DNA of 64,000 nt. Origin: Bacillota bacterium. GTDB taxonomy: Bacteria; Bacillota; Clostridia; Lachnospirales; Lachnospiraceae. Shown piece after piece: positions 43,550-52,546 of the stretch (position 1 is its first letter; every line of letters starts with the position of its first letter). Under the pieces are notes generated by a model. The model did not search any database and was not told where the DNA came from. It was given only the letters and a program-made list of their open reading frames with translations. The stretch covers positions 19,397-83,396 of the forward strand of contig JAEXGM010000052.1 of assembly GCA_023450835.1 (NCBI GenBank). The letters are read 5' to 3'. The position numbers and the translations under genes were made by a program.

Positions 43550-43690
43550 CTGTAGGTTCTCCATGTGATGCTTGAATGAAACTCCCCATCTTTTGAATAA
43601 TTTATGAAATAAAAATAATATAATACTAATTGAGATTTGCCAGCGTATATTTAAGTAATGGATTAAGAATAGAATAATGGGAGGAATGGG

Positions 43691-44278
43691 ATGAAATTCG
43701 TAAAGCTAAATTTCGAATATTCGGATGATGTTACGGTAATTAACCAGGAGCAGTTTGATGTACATATGAGATTGTATGAGGGCTATATTGATAAGATGAA
43801 CGAAATTGATGGTCTGTTAAAAGCCAACACAGGTGTAAAAGAAGCCAATGCAACATACAGCGAATTCAGAGGTATTAAAAGAGGGGAGACCTATGCTTTA
43901 AACGGTGTAATTCTTCATGAATTATATTTTGAAAATATAGGCTCTACCAATAATACCCCAAGTACTATAATCACCCAGATGCTTTCCAGGGACTACGGAA
44001 GTTTTGATAACTGGAAAGATCAATTTGTAGCGACAGCCAAGGCCAGCAGAGGCTGGGCAATCCTTTGCTATGACCCAAGATCCGATTCCTTCCGCAATGA
44101 CAGTCTGGATACTCATGATGATGGATATATGGCAATGTCCATACCGCTGTTGGTTCTGGATATGTACGAACACGCTTACTTCTTACAATATGCGGATAAT
44201 AAAGTGGAATACATCAATCGCTTTATGGATAATATCGACTGGCAGGTAGTTGGAGAGAGAATGTCAATGTTGCAGTAA
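43691..44278 (+). CDS. Fe/Mn superoxide dismutase family protein with altered second sphere
   Basis: 195 aa. Ligand candidates in the expected order: His25 (FDVHMRLYEGYIDKM), His76 (NGVILHELYF), Asp157 and His161 (LDMYEHAYFLQY). The family usually has HH(T/S)KHHxxYV at the first site and DVWEHAYY at the last. Here His30-type and Trp positions are Tyr (RLYEGY, MYEHAY), and the gateway Tyr is offset by one. Ligands suggest metal binding; the substitutions make activity uncertain. Cytoplasmic. RBS GGGAGG. Confidence 0.8.
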   Translation: MKFVKLNFEYSDDVTVINQEQFDVHMRLYEGYIDKMNEIDGLLKANTGVKEANATYSEFRGIKRGETYALNGVILHELYFENIGSTNNTPSTIITQMLSRDYGSFDNWKDQFVATAKASRGWAILCYDPRSDSFRNDSLDTHDDGYMAMSIPLLVLDMYEHAYFLQYADNKVEYINRFMDNIDWQVVGERMSMLQ

Positions 44279-44294
44279 AATAGATGGATATTGG

Positions 44295-44324
44295 GAGCTC
44301 TATAGGGTAAAAGCTATGGGGCTC
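44295..44324 (+). terminator. Weak terminator-like hairpin after the SOD gene
   Basis: GAGCTCTATAG (44295-44305) pairs with CTATGGGGCTC (44314-44324), with two wobble pairs. There is no clear T tract. Confidence 0.4.
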
Positions 44325-44501
44325 TTATGTTTAGCTATATGTATAAGCGGAAAAGAATTGACAGAAAACGCAATATACGGCATAATGATAATATCATATA
44401 AAAAATATCAAATATTCATATCTATTTTATCAGGTCTTTAGTCGCAGATAAATATCTTCCAATTTCAATTGTATAAAATATAAAAGTTATAAAACTCACA
44501 G

Positions 44502-44547
44502 TAAAACGGAAGTCTTCTTTTGATTAAGGAGGAGAGTGTCCGTTTTA
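44502..44547 (+). promoter_or_regulatory. Hairpin in the leader region of recQ
   Basis: TAAAACGGA (44502-44510) pairs perfectly with TCCGTTTTA (44539-44547). The loop holds an AAGGAGG that no clear gene uses. The 411-nt gap between the SOD and recQ genes shows no other recognisable element. Confidence 0.4.
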
Positions 44548-44689
44548 GGAAAATGCTGGGTTGATATCTTTCATCTGATGCTGGAACTGTTTGCCACACA
44601 GAGTTATAATTGGTATATGAGGCTAACGTCTGATAAAAGATAGGTAATTTATTTTAAACTTTAGTGTATATAAAGATTAGGGGGAGTAA

Positions 44690-46990
44690 ATGATTCAAGA
44701 TAATAACAAAAGAAATCAGGCTTTGGAAGTGCTGAAAAAGTATTTCGGCTATGAGTATTTTCGAAATGGGCAGGAAACTCTGATACACAGTATATTAAAT
44801 GGCAGGGATGCCCTTGGAATCATGCCGACAGGAGCCGGTAAATCATTGGTCTATCAAATCCCCGGTATTATAATGGAGGGTGTAACTCTTGTAATATCAC
44901 CGCTGATTTCACTTATGAAAGACCAGGTGGCGGCGCTGAATGAAGCCGGTATCCATGCCGCCTTTATTAACAGCTCCCTTTCGGCAAGGCAGGTCAGTCT
45001 TGCTCTTGAATATGCAAGGAGGGGAAAGTATCAACTGATTTATGTTGCGCCGGAGAGGCTTGAAACAGAAGAATTTCTTTATTTCGCTCTAAATACACCC
45101 ATTTCTATGGTGGCAGTGGACGAAGCCCACTGTATTTCCCAATGGGGTCAGGATTTCAGGCCGAGTTATCTAAAGATTGTGAGGTTTATTGAACAGCTTC
45201 CCAAGCGGCCGGTTATCGGTGCTTTTACCGCTACAGCTACCAGAGAAGTTATGGAAGATATCAGTTGTATCCTAAAGCTTCAGTCACCGGAAGTGGTAGT
45301 AACGGGTTTTGACAGAGAGAATCTCTATTTTGAGGTTCGCACACCCAAGAATAGAGCAGAGGAGGTTCTGCACTATGTAGAAGAACATTCGGACAAATGC
45401 GGAATTATCTACTGTAATACAAGAAATAACGTAGAAGAATTGTGGGAACTTCTGGTGAAGCAGGGAATTGCTGCGGCAAAATACCATGCCGGTATGTCCG
45501 ATACGGACAGAAGCCGGAACCAGGAGGATTTCATCTATGACAGAAAGCCTGTAATGGTGGCTACCAATGCTTTCGGTATGGGAATTGATAAATCCAATGT
45601 GCGCTACGTCATTCACTACAACATGCCAAAGAATATGGAAAGCTATTATCAGGAGGCAGGAAGAGCGGGACGTGACGGGGAGCCTTCGGAATGCATTCTG
45701 CTGTACAGCGGTAAGGATGTGGAAGTGAATAAATTCCTGATAGAGAAAGGCAATACCGGTGAAGAACAGAATCCTGCGGACAGAGAGATTATTTTAGAGC
45801 GGGATATGGATCGGCTTAAGAGAATGACATATTACTGCTTTACAAAGGACTGTTTGAGGGAATATATCCTGAATTATTTCGGACAATACGGAAATAACGC
45901 CTGCGGTAATTGCTCCAACTGCTTAACGGAGTATGAGGAAGCAGATGTAACAAAGCAAAGTATGGATATTCTTCAATGTATAAGGGAAAGCGGTCAGCGT
46001 TATGGCATAAATCTGATTATTGCGACGTTGTTGGGGAGACGGACCGCCAAATTATCCGCTACTAATATGGTGAATATGAGTACTTATGGAAAACTGGCTT
46101 CTTTCCAGGAAAGTTTTCTAAAACAGATTGTAAATAAATTAATATTGGATGAATACCTGTTTGTTACAAGTGACAAATATGCAGTTGTAAAGCTTAACCG
46201 CTCTGCCTTAAAGGTGTTAGAGGGACAGGCTGCGGTTATCTTAAAAACCTCAAAGGCTAACAGCAGTGATATGGAAGGAGGAAAGACAGGAAGCAATACC
46301 TCTGGAAAGGCAGGAAAACTGCGAAAGTCCGAGATACTGACTTCGAGAGGACTTGACCTCTTCGAGCTGCTGCGGCAGGTAAGGACAGATATTGCAAGAG
46401 AAGAGGGAATACCTCCTTATATTGTATTTTCTGATAAGACACTTACTGATATGTGCGTAAAGCTTCCCTTCACGAAGGATGAAATGCTGACGGTAACCGG
46501 TGTGGGAGAGAACAAATTCTTAAAGTATGGAGAGGAATTTCTAAAAGCTATACTGGACTTTACCAAGGGAAGTAAGGAAGTCCTGGCCTATGAACCGGCT
46601 GAGACAGAGCCAAAACCGGAGAAGACCTTCCGAAGCAAAAAGTTAAAAGAGGATTTTTCATTGACAAAAGAAATGCGTGCTGCTTATAAACCGGAAGAAA
46701 AGATTACAATCTCTCAGTTCGTAGATAAGTTAAATGATATCCGGGATGAAAGTATTATGAAAAGGCTGGCCGGTGTCCATGTTACAGCTATATTAAAGGA
46801 AGAAGGCTATCTTTTGGAGCAGTATAATCCCAAATTAGGAAGGCCGGAAACCTATCCGACAGAGAAGGGGCAGGAAGCCGGTATTACAACGGAAAACCGC
46901 ACCAGCGGAAAAGGAAATGAATACCTTGTAATAATATATGATGAAAAAGCACAATTAAAACTACTTGACTTAGTAGAAAGAACCCAGTAA
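44690..46990 (+). CDS. recQ: ATP-dependent DNA helicase RecQ
   Basis: 766 aa. Helicase domain with motif 0 (YFRNGQETLIHSIL), Walker A MPTGAGKS, DEAH box VAVDEAHCISQWGQDFRPSY, motif III FTATAT, and motif VI YYQEAGRAGRDGE. Then the RQC zinc-binding region (CFTKDCLREYILNYF, CGNCSNC) and winged helix, and an HRDC domain (about 560-630) with LFELLRQVRTDIAREEGIPPYIVF. A C-terminal extension of about 100 residues follows, partly matching the winged-helix-like tails of long RecQ proteins. Acts in recombination and fork repair. RBS GGGGGAG. Confidence 0.96.
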   Translation: MIQDNNKRNQALEVLKKYFGYEYFRNGQETLIHSILNGRDALGIMPTGAGKSLVYQIPGIIMEGVTLVISPLISLMKDQVAALNEAGIHAAFINSSLSARQVSLALEYARRGKYQLIYVAPERLETEEFLYFALNTPISMVAVDEAHCISQWGQDFRPSYLKIVRFIEQLPKRPVIGAFTATATREVMEDISCILKLQSPEVVVTGFDRENLYFEVRTPKNRAEEVLHYVEEHSDKCGIIYCNTRNNVEELWELLVKQGIAAAKYHAGMSDTDRSRNQEDFIYDRKPVMVATNAFGMGIDKSNVRYVIHYNMPKNMESYYQEAGRAGRDGEPSECILLYSGKDVEVNKFLIEKGNTGEEQNPADREIILERDMDRLKRMTYYCFTKDCLREYILNYFGQYGNNACGNCSNCLTEYEEADVTKQSMDILQCIRESGQRYGINLIIATLLGRRTAKLSATNMVNMSTYGKLASFQESFLKQIVNKLILDEYLFVTSDKYAVVKLNRSALKVLEGQAAVILKTSKANSSDMEGGKTGSNTSGKAGKLRKSEILTSRGLDLFELLRQVRTDIAREEGIPPYIVFSDKTLTDMCVKLPFTKDEMLTVTGVGENKFLKYGEEFLKAILDFTKGSKEVLAYEPAETEPKPEKTFRSKKLKEDFSLTKEMRAAYKPEEKITISQFVDKLNDIRDESIMKRLAGVHVTAILKEEGYLLEQYNPKLGRPETYPTEKGQEAGITTENRTSGKGNEYLVIIYDEKAQLKLLDLVERTQ

Positions 46991-47012
46991 ATAAGGTATA
47001 CCCCGGTTAAAG

Positions 47013-47064
47013 AGCTGTTTGTTTTTCGCAAGTTAATATGCGCAAAATGAACAGCCTTTTTTAT
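47013..47064 (+). terminator. Terminator after recQ
   Basis: AGCTGTT pairs with AACAGCC-side sequence at 47050-47056, followed by TTTTTT. The loop of about 30 nt has its own small stem. Confidence 0.7.
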
Positions 47065-47172
47065 GCCACAATAGCAATAAATAGATTGCAATATAATGTG
47101 CAATTACTCTATAAACTCTATAAATAAGATTGATTTTATAGAAAAATTATGCAAATAAATTAAAGGGTATAA

Positions 47173-47201
47173 TTGACAAGCATAAATCTATATAATATAA
47201 T
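47173..47201 (+). promoter_or_regulatory. Perfect sigma-A promoter of the carbohydrate cluster
   Basis: TTGACA (47173-47178), 17 nt, TATAAT (47196-47201), both boxes perfect. The predicted start (about 47208) lies at the edge of the first operator. A promoter this strong makes sense only if repressed. Confidence 0.92.
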
Positions 47202-47208
47202 AGTCATA

Positions 47209-47222
47209 TGCAATCGATTACA
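47209..47222 (+). promoter_or_regulatory. LacI/CcpA-type operator O1 at the transcription start
   Basis: TGCAATCGATTACA, an imperfect palindrome centred on CG. It fits TGWAANCGNTNWCA with one mismatch and covers about +1 to +14, a roadblock/repression position. Confidence 0.75.
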
Positions 47223-47267
47223 CACTATGTATTATTAGATAAATTGTCAAAAGGCGAATTTTGCAAT

Positions 47268-47289
47268 AATGTGTAACCGATTACACATT
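47268..47289 (+). promoter_or_regulatory. LacI/CcpA-type operator O2
   Basis: The core TGTAACCGATTACA (47272-47285) matches the cre/LacI consensus fully and is extended to near-perfect palindromy by AATG/CATT. It ends just before the RBS. Its centre is 63 bp from that of O1. Confidence 0.82.
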
Positions 47290-47306
47290 AAAAAGGAGGA
47301 AGGTTT

Positions 47307-49385
47307 ATGATTAAGAAAGTGCTGAAAAGGTCAGCGGCAGTTGTAATTATCTTTTCAATGCTGGCAGCGGGAATGACGGGCTGCTCTAAAAAAGGTTCGG
47401 AAGAAACCATCAAGCCTACAGAGGCAGTAACTACGAACGAGCCTGCAAAGGCTGATACTGCAACGCCTGAGGGAGAAGCAAAAGTCCTTCGTTGGGGAAC
47501 ACACTGGCAGGCAGGTCTGGATCCCAATTATAAGGATCCGACTACCGGGGAATACACAATGGACGAAGCATCCAGACAGGCATCTTTGGCTGCACTGGAG
47601 GCGGCGAAGGAACAACTGAATGTAGATGTGGAATTTGTTCAATACGCAACGGATACCCGAAGTGAATTAATTACCAGCGTACTTGCAGGTAATCCTGTTT
47701 GTGATATTGCTATACTTTGGGGTGGCTCAGAGAATACAATTTTATCCCAGAATATTTTACAGCCTCTTGATGATTATGCGGATTTGTTTTCTGACTCTGA
47801 ATATTCCTGGATGTTATATGACAAGTTATATGGACATAATTATTTCCTGACATCCAAGCAGGCCTTCATTCCCAGATGGCCCTTGCTCTACAATGCTACA
47901 ATGATTGAAAAGGTAGATTCTTTAAAGGATTCTGACGGCAAGACTACATATCCTACCGACTTGTTCCTGGATGGCAAATGGACATGGAGCACCTTCAAGG
48001 ATTATCTTTCTAAAATACAGACTTTTTATGCTAACACCAAAGCTCCTGACGGAACACAGTATGATACGGTAAAAGCTTATGAAACCGATCACCGCTTTGC
48101 AGGACTTTCCGCTATTTTTGCTGCCGGCGGAGAAATCTATGGTTCTGAAGGGTTAGGAGCCGATTCCAGGGAAGCCTTAAAAGCAACTTCTTATGTTAAG
48201 GAATTAATGGATGGAGGCTTATTGTCAGAATGCGGCCTTTATGATGATGGTTATACTCCTAAATGGCTGCAGGGTTCCAACGATTTTGGAGCAGGTGCTA
48301 CCGTATTTACGGACTGTGCCGACTGGATTATCGGAGGTGCGGCTTCCTCAGCAGCTGACAGGGGAGAATCTATCGGTATGGTTCCATGGCCAAGGCCTGA
48401 CGATATGGCTTCTGATGACCCGAATTACAGACAGGTACTGACCGTGGGTGACAGTATCGGTATCTTGAAGGGCGTTGATGCACAAACAACCAAACTCGCC
48501 CTTGAATTCCTGAAGGTCTATTATAATACTTATTATAAGACACTTGGAGGTGTCGACAGTATAGCTGCATATAAAGACAGTGCTGCAACAACCCAGGCTA
48601 CAGGATTCGGGCTGGATATTTTTAATGAAACTTATGGTGATGATCTTTTAAAGACTTTTCAGTATATTTCCAAGCAGACTGTTCCCAATGATTATTCTGA
48701 CCTACTTGGGTTCCGTGTTGTCTGGGATGATATCTTCGGCAAATCCCTGTATGGCGTTGACGGATATGCATCCTATGATGTATCTATTGCGGCTAATAAG
48801 AATCTGTTTACTGAAAAGGCGGCCAATATGGAGACCATTCTTGCCAGTGACGAGATAAGGGATAATATTGCACCGGTTATAACAGTAACAAAACCTCTGG
48901 TATTTCCTGCGGGAACGGATCCTAAGAGTGTTGCCTTCTCTGATTATGTATCCATTGAGGATGCTATTGATGGTACCCTTGACGCAACTGCCGCAGCTTA
49001 TGATTATTCAGCAGCAGATTTTTCCAAGGTGGGAAGTTATGGAGACGGTCTGAAGATTAAGATGGCAGATAAGTCCAAAAATGAAGCTAATTTAAATTCT
49101 GCCGTTACTATTTATAATCCTGATAATAAAAAAGCGCCTGTCATTACAACGGTAAAAGATTACCGTACGATTAAATTGGATGAGGATGCGTCCAAAATTG
49201 CCTGGAAAGGTGATTTTATTGCAAGTGCCGTTGATACGGACGGACTGGATATCTCCGCTAATATCACAGCTGATATCTCCAGCCTTGATACATCCACACC
49301 CGGAGATTATGACGTGGTTATTACAGCGACTGACTTTGCCGGTAACAGCAGCAATGTTACCCTGTCTGTAACGGTAGCAGAGTAA
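47307..49385 (+). CDS. Carbohydrate ABC importer solute-binding lipoprotein with C-terminal Ig-like domains
   Basis: 692 aa. Signal peptide with lipobox MTGC, acylated Cys26. A Thr/Glu/Ala-rich linker precedes a family-1 binding domain (about 60-525) with LRWGTHWQAGLDPN, SVLAGNPVCDIAILWGG and ILQPLDDYADLF. After it come two beta-sandwich modules (about 528-610 and 612-692). The first begins APVITVTKPLVFPAGTDPKS, and the second ends DYDVVITATDFAGNSSNVTL, typical of HYR/DUF5011-like surface Ig domains. These modules are unusual on a binding protein; they may hold it near the wall or bind polysaccharide (inference). First gene of the cluster, directly behind O2. RBS AAAGGAGG. Confidence 0.82.
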   Translation: MIKKVLKRSAAVVIIFSMLAAGMTGCSKKGSEETIKPTEAVTTNEPAKADTATPEGEAKVLRWGTHWQAGLDPNYKDPTTGEYTMDEASRQASLAALEAAKEQLNVDVEFVQYATDTRSELITSVLAGNPVCDIAILWGGSENTILSQNILQPLDDYADLFSDSEYSWMLYDKLYGHNYFLTSKQAFIPRWPLLYNATMIEKVDSLKDSDGKTTYPTDLFLDGKWTWSTFKDYLSKIQTFYANTKAPDGTQYDTVKAYETDHRFAGLSAIFAAGGEIYGSEGLGADSREALKATSYVKELMDGGLLSECGLYDDGYTPKWLQGSNDFGAGATVFTDCADWIIGGAASSAADRGESIGMVPWPRPDDMASDDPNYRQVLTVGDSIGILKGVDAQTTKLALEFLKVYYNTYYKTLGGVDSIAAYKDSAATTQATGFGLDIFNETYGDDLLKTFQYISKQTVPNDYSDLLGFRVVWDDIFGKSLYGVDGYASYDVSIAANKNLFTEKAANMETILASDEIRDNIAPVITVTKPLVFPAGTDPKSVAFSDYVSIEDAIDGTLDATAAAYDYSAADFSKVGSYGDGLKIKMADKSKNEANLNSAVTIYNPDNKKAPVITTVKDYRTIKLDEDASKIAWKGDFIASAVDTDGLDISANITADISSLDTSTPGDYDVVITATDFAGNSSNVTLSVTVAE

Positions 49386-49428
49386 TCTAAGGGCAAGTTT
49401 TAACAGTAAAAAAGTTTGAAGTTAATTT

Positions 49429-49500
49429 CCGGTTGCTGCAAGACGTCAGAATAGGACTGCAAGGATAGCAGGACGAAATGAGACGGTTTGCAGCAACCGA
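49429..49500 (+). promoter_or_regulatory. Large intercistronic hairpin between the two binding-protein genes
   Basis: CGGTTGCTGCA (49430-49440) pairs perfectly with TGCAGCAACCG (49489-49499). The loop holds a smaller CTGC/GCAG stem. It lies in a 202-nt gap without a T-tract, so it more likely tunes RNA stability or partial termination than ends transcription. Confidence 0.6.
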
Positions 49501-49587
49501 TTTATACGCAGACGAGAAGCAATAGTTCTGTTTAGTTACGTCAGGTAACTTATATATAAATTTATCTGGAAAGGCACGGGTATCAGT

Positions 49588-52497
49588 ATGAAATCGAAGA
49601 AGTCCTTAATAATACTTCTAATAACCGTACTGTTAGTAATTATTGCGGTTATTGCCTTGATTTTGAATAAGGATCGTTCTAAAGGAATGGATGCAGTTCC
49701 AGCCTCAAATGCCGCTGTTTATGACACGTCCTATAAGGAATATCTTGACCAGAATGGTTATGACGGAACTATTCTGGATACCGGTCTGCAAGTAGAGCTG
49801 AATTCTTTTCAGACAACAGGCGGTATGACGGCAGAAAAAACGGACAAAGGTTTGGCAACAGGTGACAGCGGTTCTATAACCTGGACCTTTGAGGTTCAGA
49901 CAGAAGGTTTTTATAATCTTCAGATTGGATATATCCCCCTTACAGGAACCACCTCGGATATTCAAAGAAGACTTCTTCTTAATGGCGAAGTGTGTTATGA
50001 CGGCCTGGAGCAGGTAGTTTTTAAGCGTTTTTGGACCGATGGTGCAATCAAGAGCAAAAACGGAAATGAAATAAGACCGAATACAAAAGAAATATATAAG
50101 GAAACAAAAATTTATGTGGAAGATTCCGAAAGAAGAACAGGAGAGCCTTACGTATTTTATTTAAATAGGGGGACTAATACCTTAACCCTTGAAGCTGTGA
50201 AGGAACCCGTTGAATTTACCTCAATTATCTTTCAAAAGGCAGAAAAGCCGGCAGCTTATGCAGAGGTTATTGACCAATTAAAAGAACAGTATCCGGTATA
50301 TGACGTGAAAAATATTATTTGCCAGGCAGAACGTGCAGAAGGCGGCACTTCCTATATTGAAAAAAATTCATCTTCTATCAACATTCAGAAGAATTACTCG
50401 GATTCTCTGTTATATCCGTATCACCCGTACAAGATTAAGTATAATACCATCGGAGCAAACAACTGGAAGCAGCCGGGTAATGCCATATCCTGGGATATTA
50501 CCGTCCCCAAGGAAGGGCTTTATGAACTGACTTTTAAGGGCAGACAGAATCTGAAGCGGGGAGTAACTTCGGTCAGAAGAGTGTACATAAACGGAACGGT
50601 GCCCTATTCGGAGATGAGTGCCGTTAATTTCGATTACAGCAGCAGTATGGAGAATTATACGATAGCAGGGCCTGATGGAACACCCTATCTCTTTTATCTA
50701 AAGGAAGGAACCAATACCATTAGTCTGGAATGTGTAATGGGGGATTTCGGAGGCATTATTAACGATGTGGAAGAAAGTATGTACCGGTTGAACCAGCTGT
50801 ATCTGAAAGTGACACAGATAACCGGACAGACGCCGGATAAATTCATTGATTATCAGATTGCTAAGAAAATCCCGGATTTTCAGCAGACTATGACAGAGGA
50901 AGAAGCAAGGCTGTATCAGATAGTTGATAACCTGGTTGCAATCACCGGAGAAAAAGGGGAAAACACCAGCCTTCTTGAGAAAATGGCAGTAGAGGCGAAG
51001 GGTCTTGCCAAAAATCCGGAAAGCGTAGTGGAAGAAGTGGCACAGCTAAAGGAAAATATTTCGGCTCTGGCGACCTGGCTGGTCAATATCTCCGAAATGC
51101 CTCTGGAGCTTGACAGCTTTATCCTGTCGGCACCGGGCGGGGATTTACCGAGGGCGAAGAGCAGCTTTTTGGAAAGTGCTTATTACGGGACAATTCGTTT
51201 CTTCTCCACTTTCTTTTCCAAGATAAGCCAGGTAAGCGAGACAGAAAATACCTCGGGGGACAATACTATAAAAGTATGGATGGTCAATGCCGGAACGGCA
51301 GCCAATGTGCAGAGCATAGGCAGGGAGCAGGCGCAGATTATTCAGAATCTTATTGATGAGAAGTTTACACCGGAAAGCAGTATTAATATCGACTTGCAGT
51401 TAATTCCTGTGGATGTGGTATTAAGAGCAGCTCTTGCCGGGAACAGTCCCGACGCGGTTATCGGGCTTAACCAGTCGACTCTGCAGGATTTCGCCATGCG
51501 CGGTGCGGTTGTGGATTTGTCAAAACTGGACGGTTTTAAGGAAGCTGCCGGCAAATATTATAAGAGTGAATTGGATGGGGCTTCTTATCTTGGCGGCGTA
51601 TACGGCATACCGGAGCAGGCTGATTTTATGATGCTGTTTACAAGAGACGATATTCTAAAGGCTATAGGAGCCAAAATTCCAAAAACCTGGGAGGATGTAA
51701 AAGCAATTCTTCCGGTTTTAAAGAAAAATAATTATGAATTCTTCCTGCCTAATGCCCAGGGAGCACCGAATTTCTATCCTTCCCTGGTGTACCAGTTCGG
51801 CGGTGATTTGTATAAAGGGACCGGTAATGATTACGGAATTGCCAGCAATCTTGGAACCGATGCGGCTATGGAAGCTTTTAAGACCTATACGGATTTCTTT
51901 ACTAATTACGGCTTTAATCCCAATGTGGATTTCCCTACCAGGTTCCGCACAGGAGAAATGCCAATCGGCGTGATTAAGTACACCACCTATTGTCAGTTAG
52001 AGGTATTTGCACCTGAAATTAAAGGCCTTTGGTCCTTTACCAATCTTCCGGGAGTGGAAGGAGAAGACGGAACTGTGAACGACTCCTATGTGATAGAAAC
52101 CGTAAACAGCGCAATCCTGAATACTTCGAAGAAAAAAGAGGCTGCCTGGAAGTTTGTCAAATGGTGGAATGATACGGAAACACAGCTGCAATATGCCAAT
52201 ACCGTTGAGTCTGTTATGGGGACCTCTGCCCGCTATCCTGCAGCAGACCCGGAAGTTATTAAAAGACTGCCCTGGAGTAATGCAGAGCTTACCCAGATAT
52301 TATCGCAGATGCAATCTACCGTGGGAATACCTGCGGTTCCCGGTAATTATATGCTGACAAGAATGGTACTGTATTCCTTTAACAACGTAGTGGCGGAAGG
52401 TGCCAATCCCAGAGAGACTCTGTACCTGAACTTAAAGACCATTGATAAGGAGCTTACCAACAAGCGCAGGGAATTTCACTTATCCGCGGAGAAATAG
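49588..52497 (+). CDS. Membrane-anchored fusion of carbohydrate-binding-like modules and an extracellular solute-binding domain
   Basis: 969 aa. N-terminal membrane helix (about 6-26) without a lipobox. Two jelly-roll-like modules of about 170 residues follow (roughly 70-215 and 248-410). Each has the pattern sandwich strand, TWTFEVQTEGFYNLQIGY or SWDITVPKEGLYELTFKGR, a RRLLLNG or RRVYING turn, and a PYVFYLNRGTNTLTLE or PYLFYLKEGTNTISLE close, as in CBM6/35-type folds. A helical stalk (about 415-540) leads to a family-1 solute-binding domain (about 560-960) with VWMVNAG, YGIPEQADFMMLFTRDDIL and the AAWKFVKWW helix. This joins polysaccharide capture to transport. The permease gene follows after 49 nt. 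Confidence 0.75.
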   Translation: MKSKKSLIILLITVLLVIIAVIALILNKDRSKGMDAVPASNAAVYDTSYKEYLDQNGYDGTILDTGLQVELNSFQTTGGMTAEKTDKGLATGDSGSITWTFEVQTEGFYNLQIGYIPLTGTTSDIQRRLLLNGEVCYDGLEQVVFKRFWTDGAIKSKNGNEIRPNTKEIYKETKIYVEDSERRTGEPYVFYLNRGTNTLTLEAVKEPVEFTSIIFQKAEKPAAYAEVIDQLKEQYPVYDVKNIICQAERAEGGTSYIEKNSSSINIQKNYSDSLLYPYHPYKIKYNTIGANNWKQPGNAISWDITVPKEGLYELTFKGRQNLKRGVTSVRRVYINGTVPYSEMSAVNFDYSSSMENYTIAGPDGTPYLFYLKEGTNTISLECVMGDFGGIINDVEESMYRLNQLYLKVTQITGQTPDKFIDYQIAKKIPDFQQTMTEEEARLYQIVDNLVAITGEKGENTSLLEKMAVEAKGLAKNPESVVEEVAQLKENISALATWLVNISEMPLELDSFILSAPGGDLPRAKSSFLESAYYGTIRFFSTFFSKISQVSETENTSGDNTIKVWMVNAGTAANVQSIGREQAQIIQNLIDEKFTPESSINIDLQLIPVDVVLRAALAGNSPDAVIGLNQSTLQDFAMRGAVVDLSKLDGFKEAAGKYYKSELDGASYLGGVYGIPEQADFMMLFTRDDILKAIGAKIPKTWEDVKAILPVLKKNNYEFFLPNAQGAPNFYPSLVYQFGGDLYKGTGNDYGIASNLGTDAAMEAFKTYTDFFTNYGFNPNVDFPTRFRTGEMPIGVIKYTTYCQLEVFAPEIKGLWSFTNLPGVEGEDGTVNDSYVIETVNSAILNTSKKKEAAWKFVKWWNDTETQLQYANTVESVMGTSARYPAADPEVIKRLPWSNAELTQILSQMQSTVGIPAVPGNYMLTRMVLYSFNNVVAEGANPRETLYLNLKTIDKELTNKRREFHLSAEK

Positions 52498-52546
52498 CGG
52501 ATGGTTTTTAAACGCTAAGCCTATAAGAATAAAAGGAGGTATTTCC

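Noticed and set aside
44250..44441. 63-codon ORF overlapping the end of the SOD gene
   Set aside because: No RBS, overlaps SOD in another frame and runs through the post-SOD hairpin.
44536..44643. 35-codon GTG-started ORF in the recQ leader behind AAGGAGG
   Set aside because: Spacing between the Shine-Dalgarno and GTG is only 3 nt and the peptide shows nothing recognisable; kept only as a hairpin region.
47209..47289. Reading the two operators as CcpA cre sites only
   Set aside because: They fit cre, but the linked LacI gene and the O1-like copy beside it make a local regulator at least as likely, so I left the binder open.
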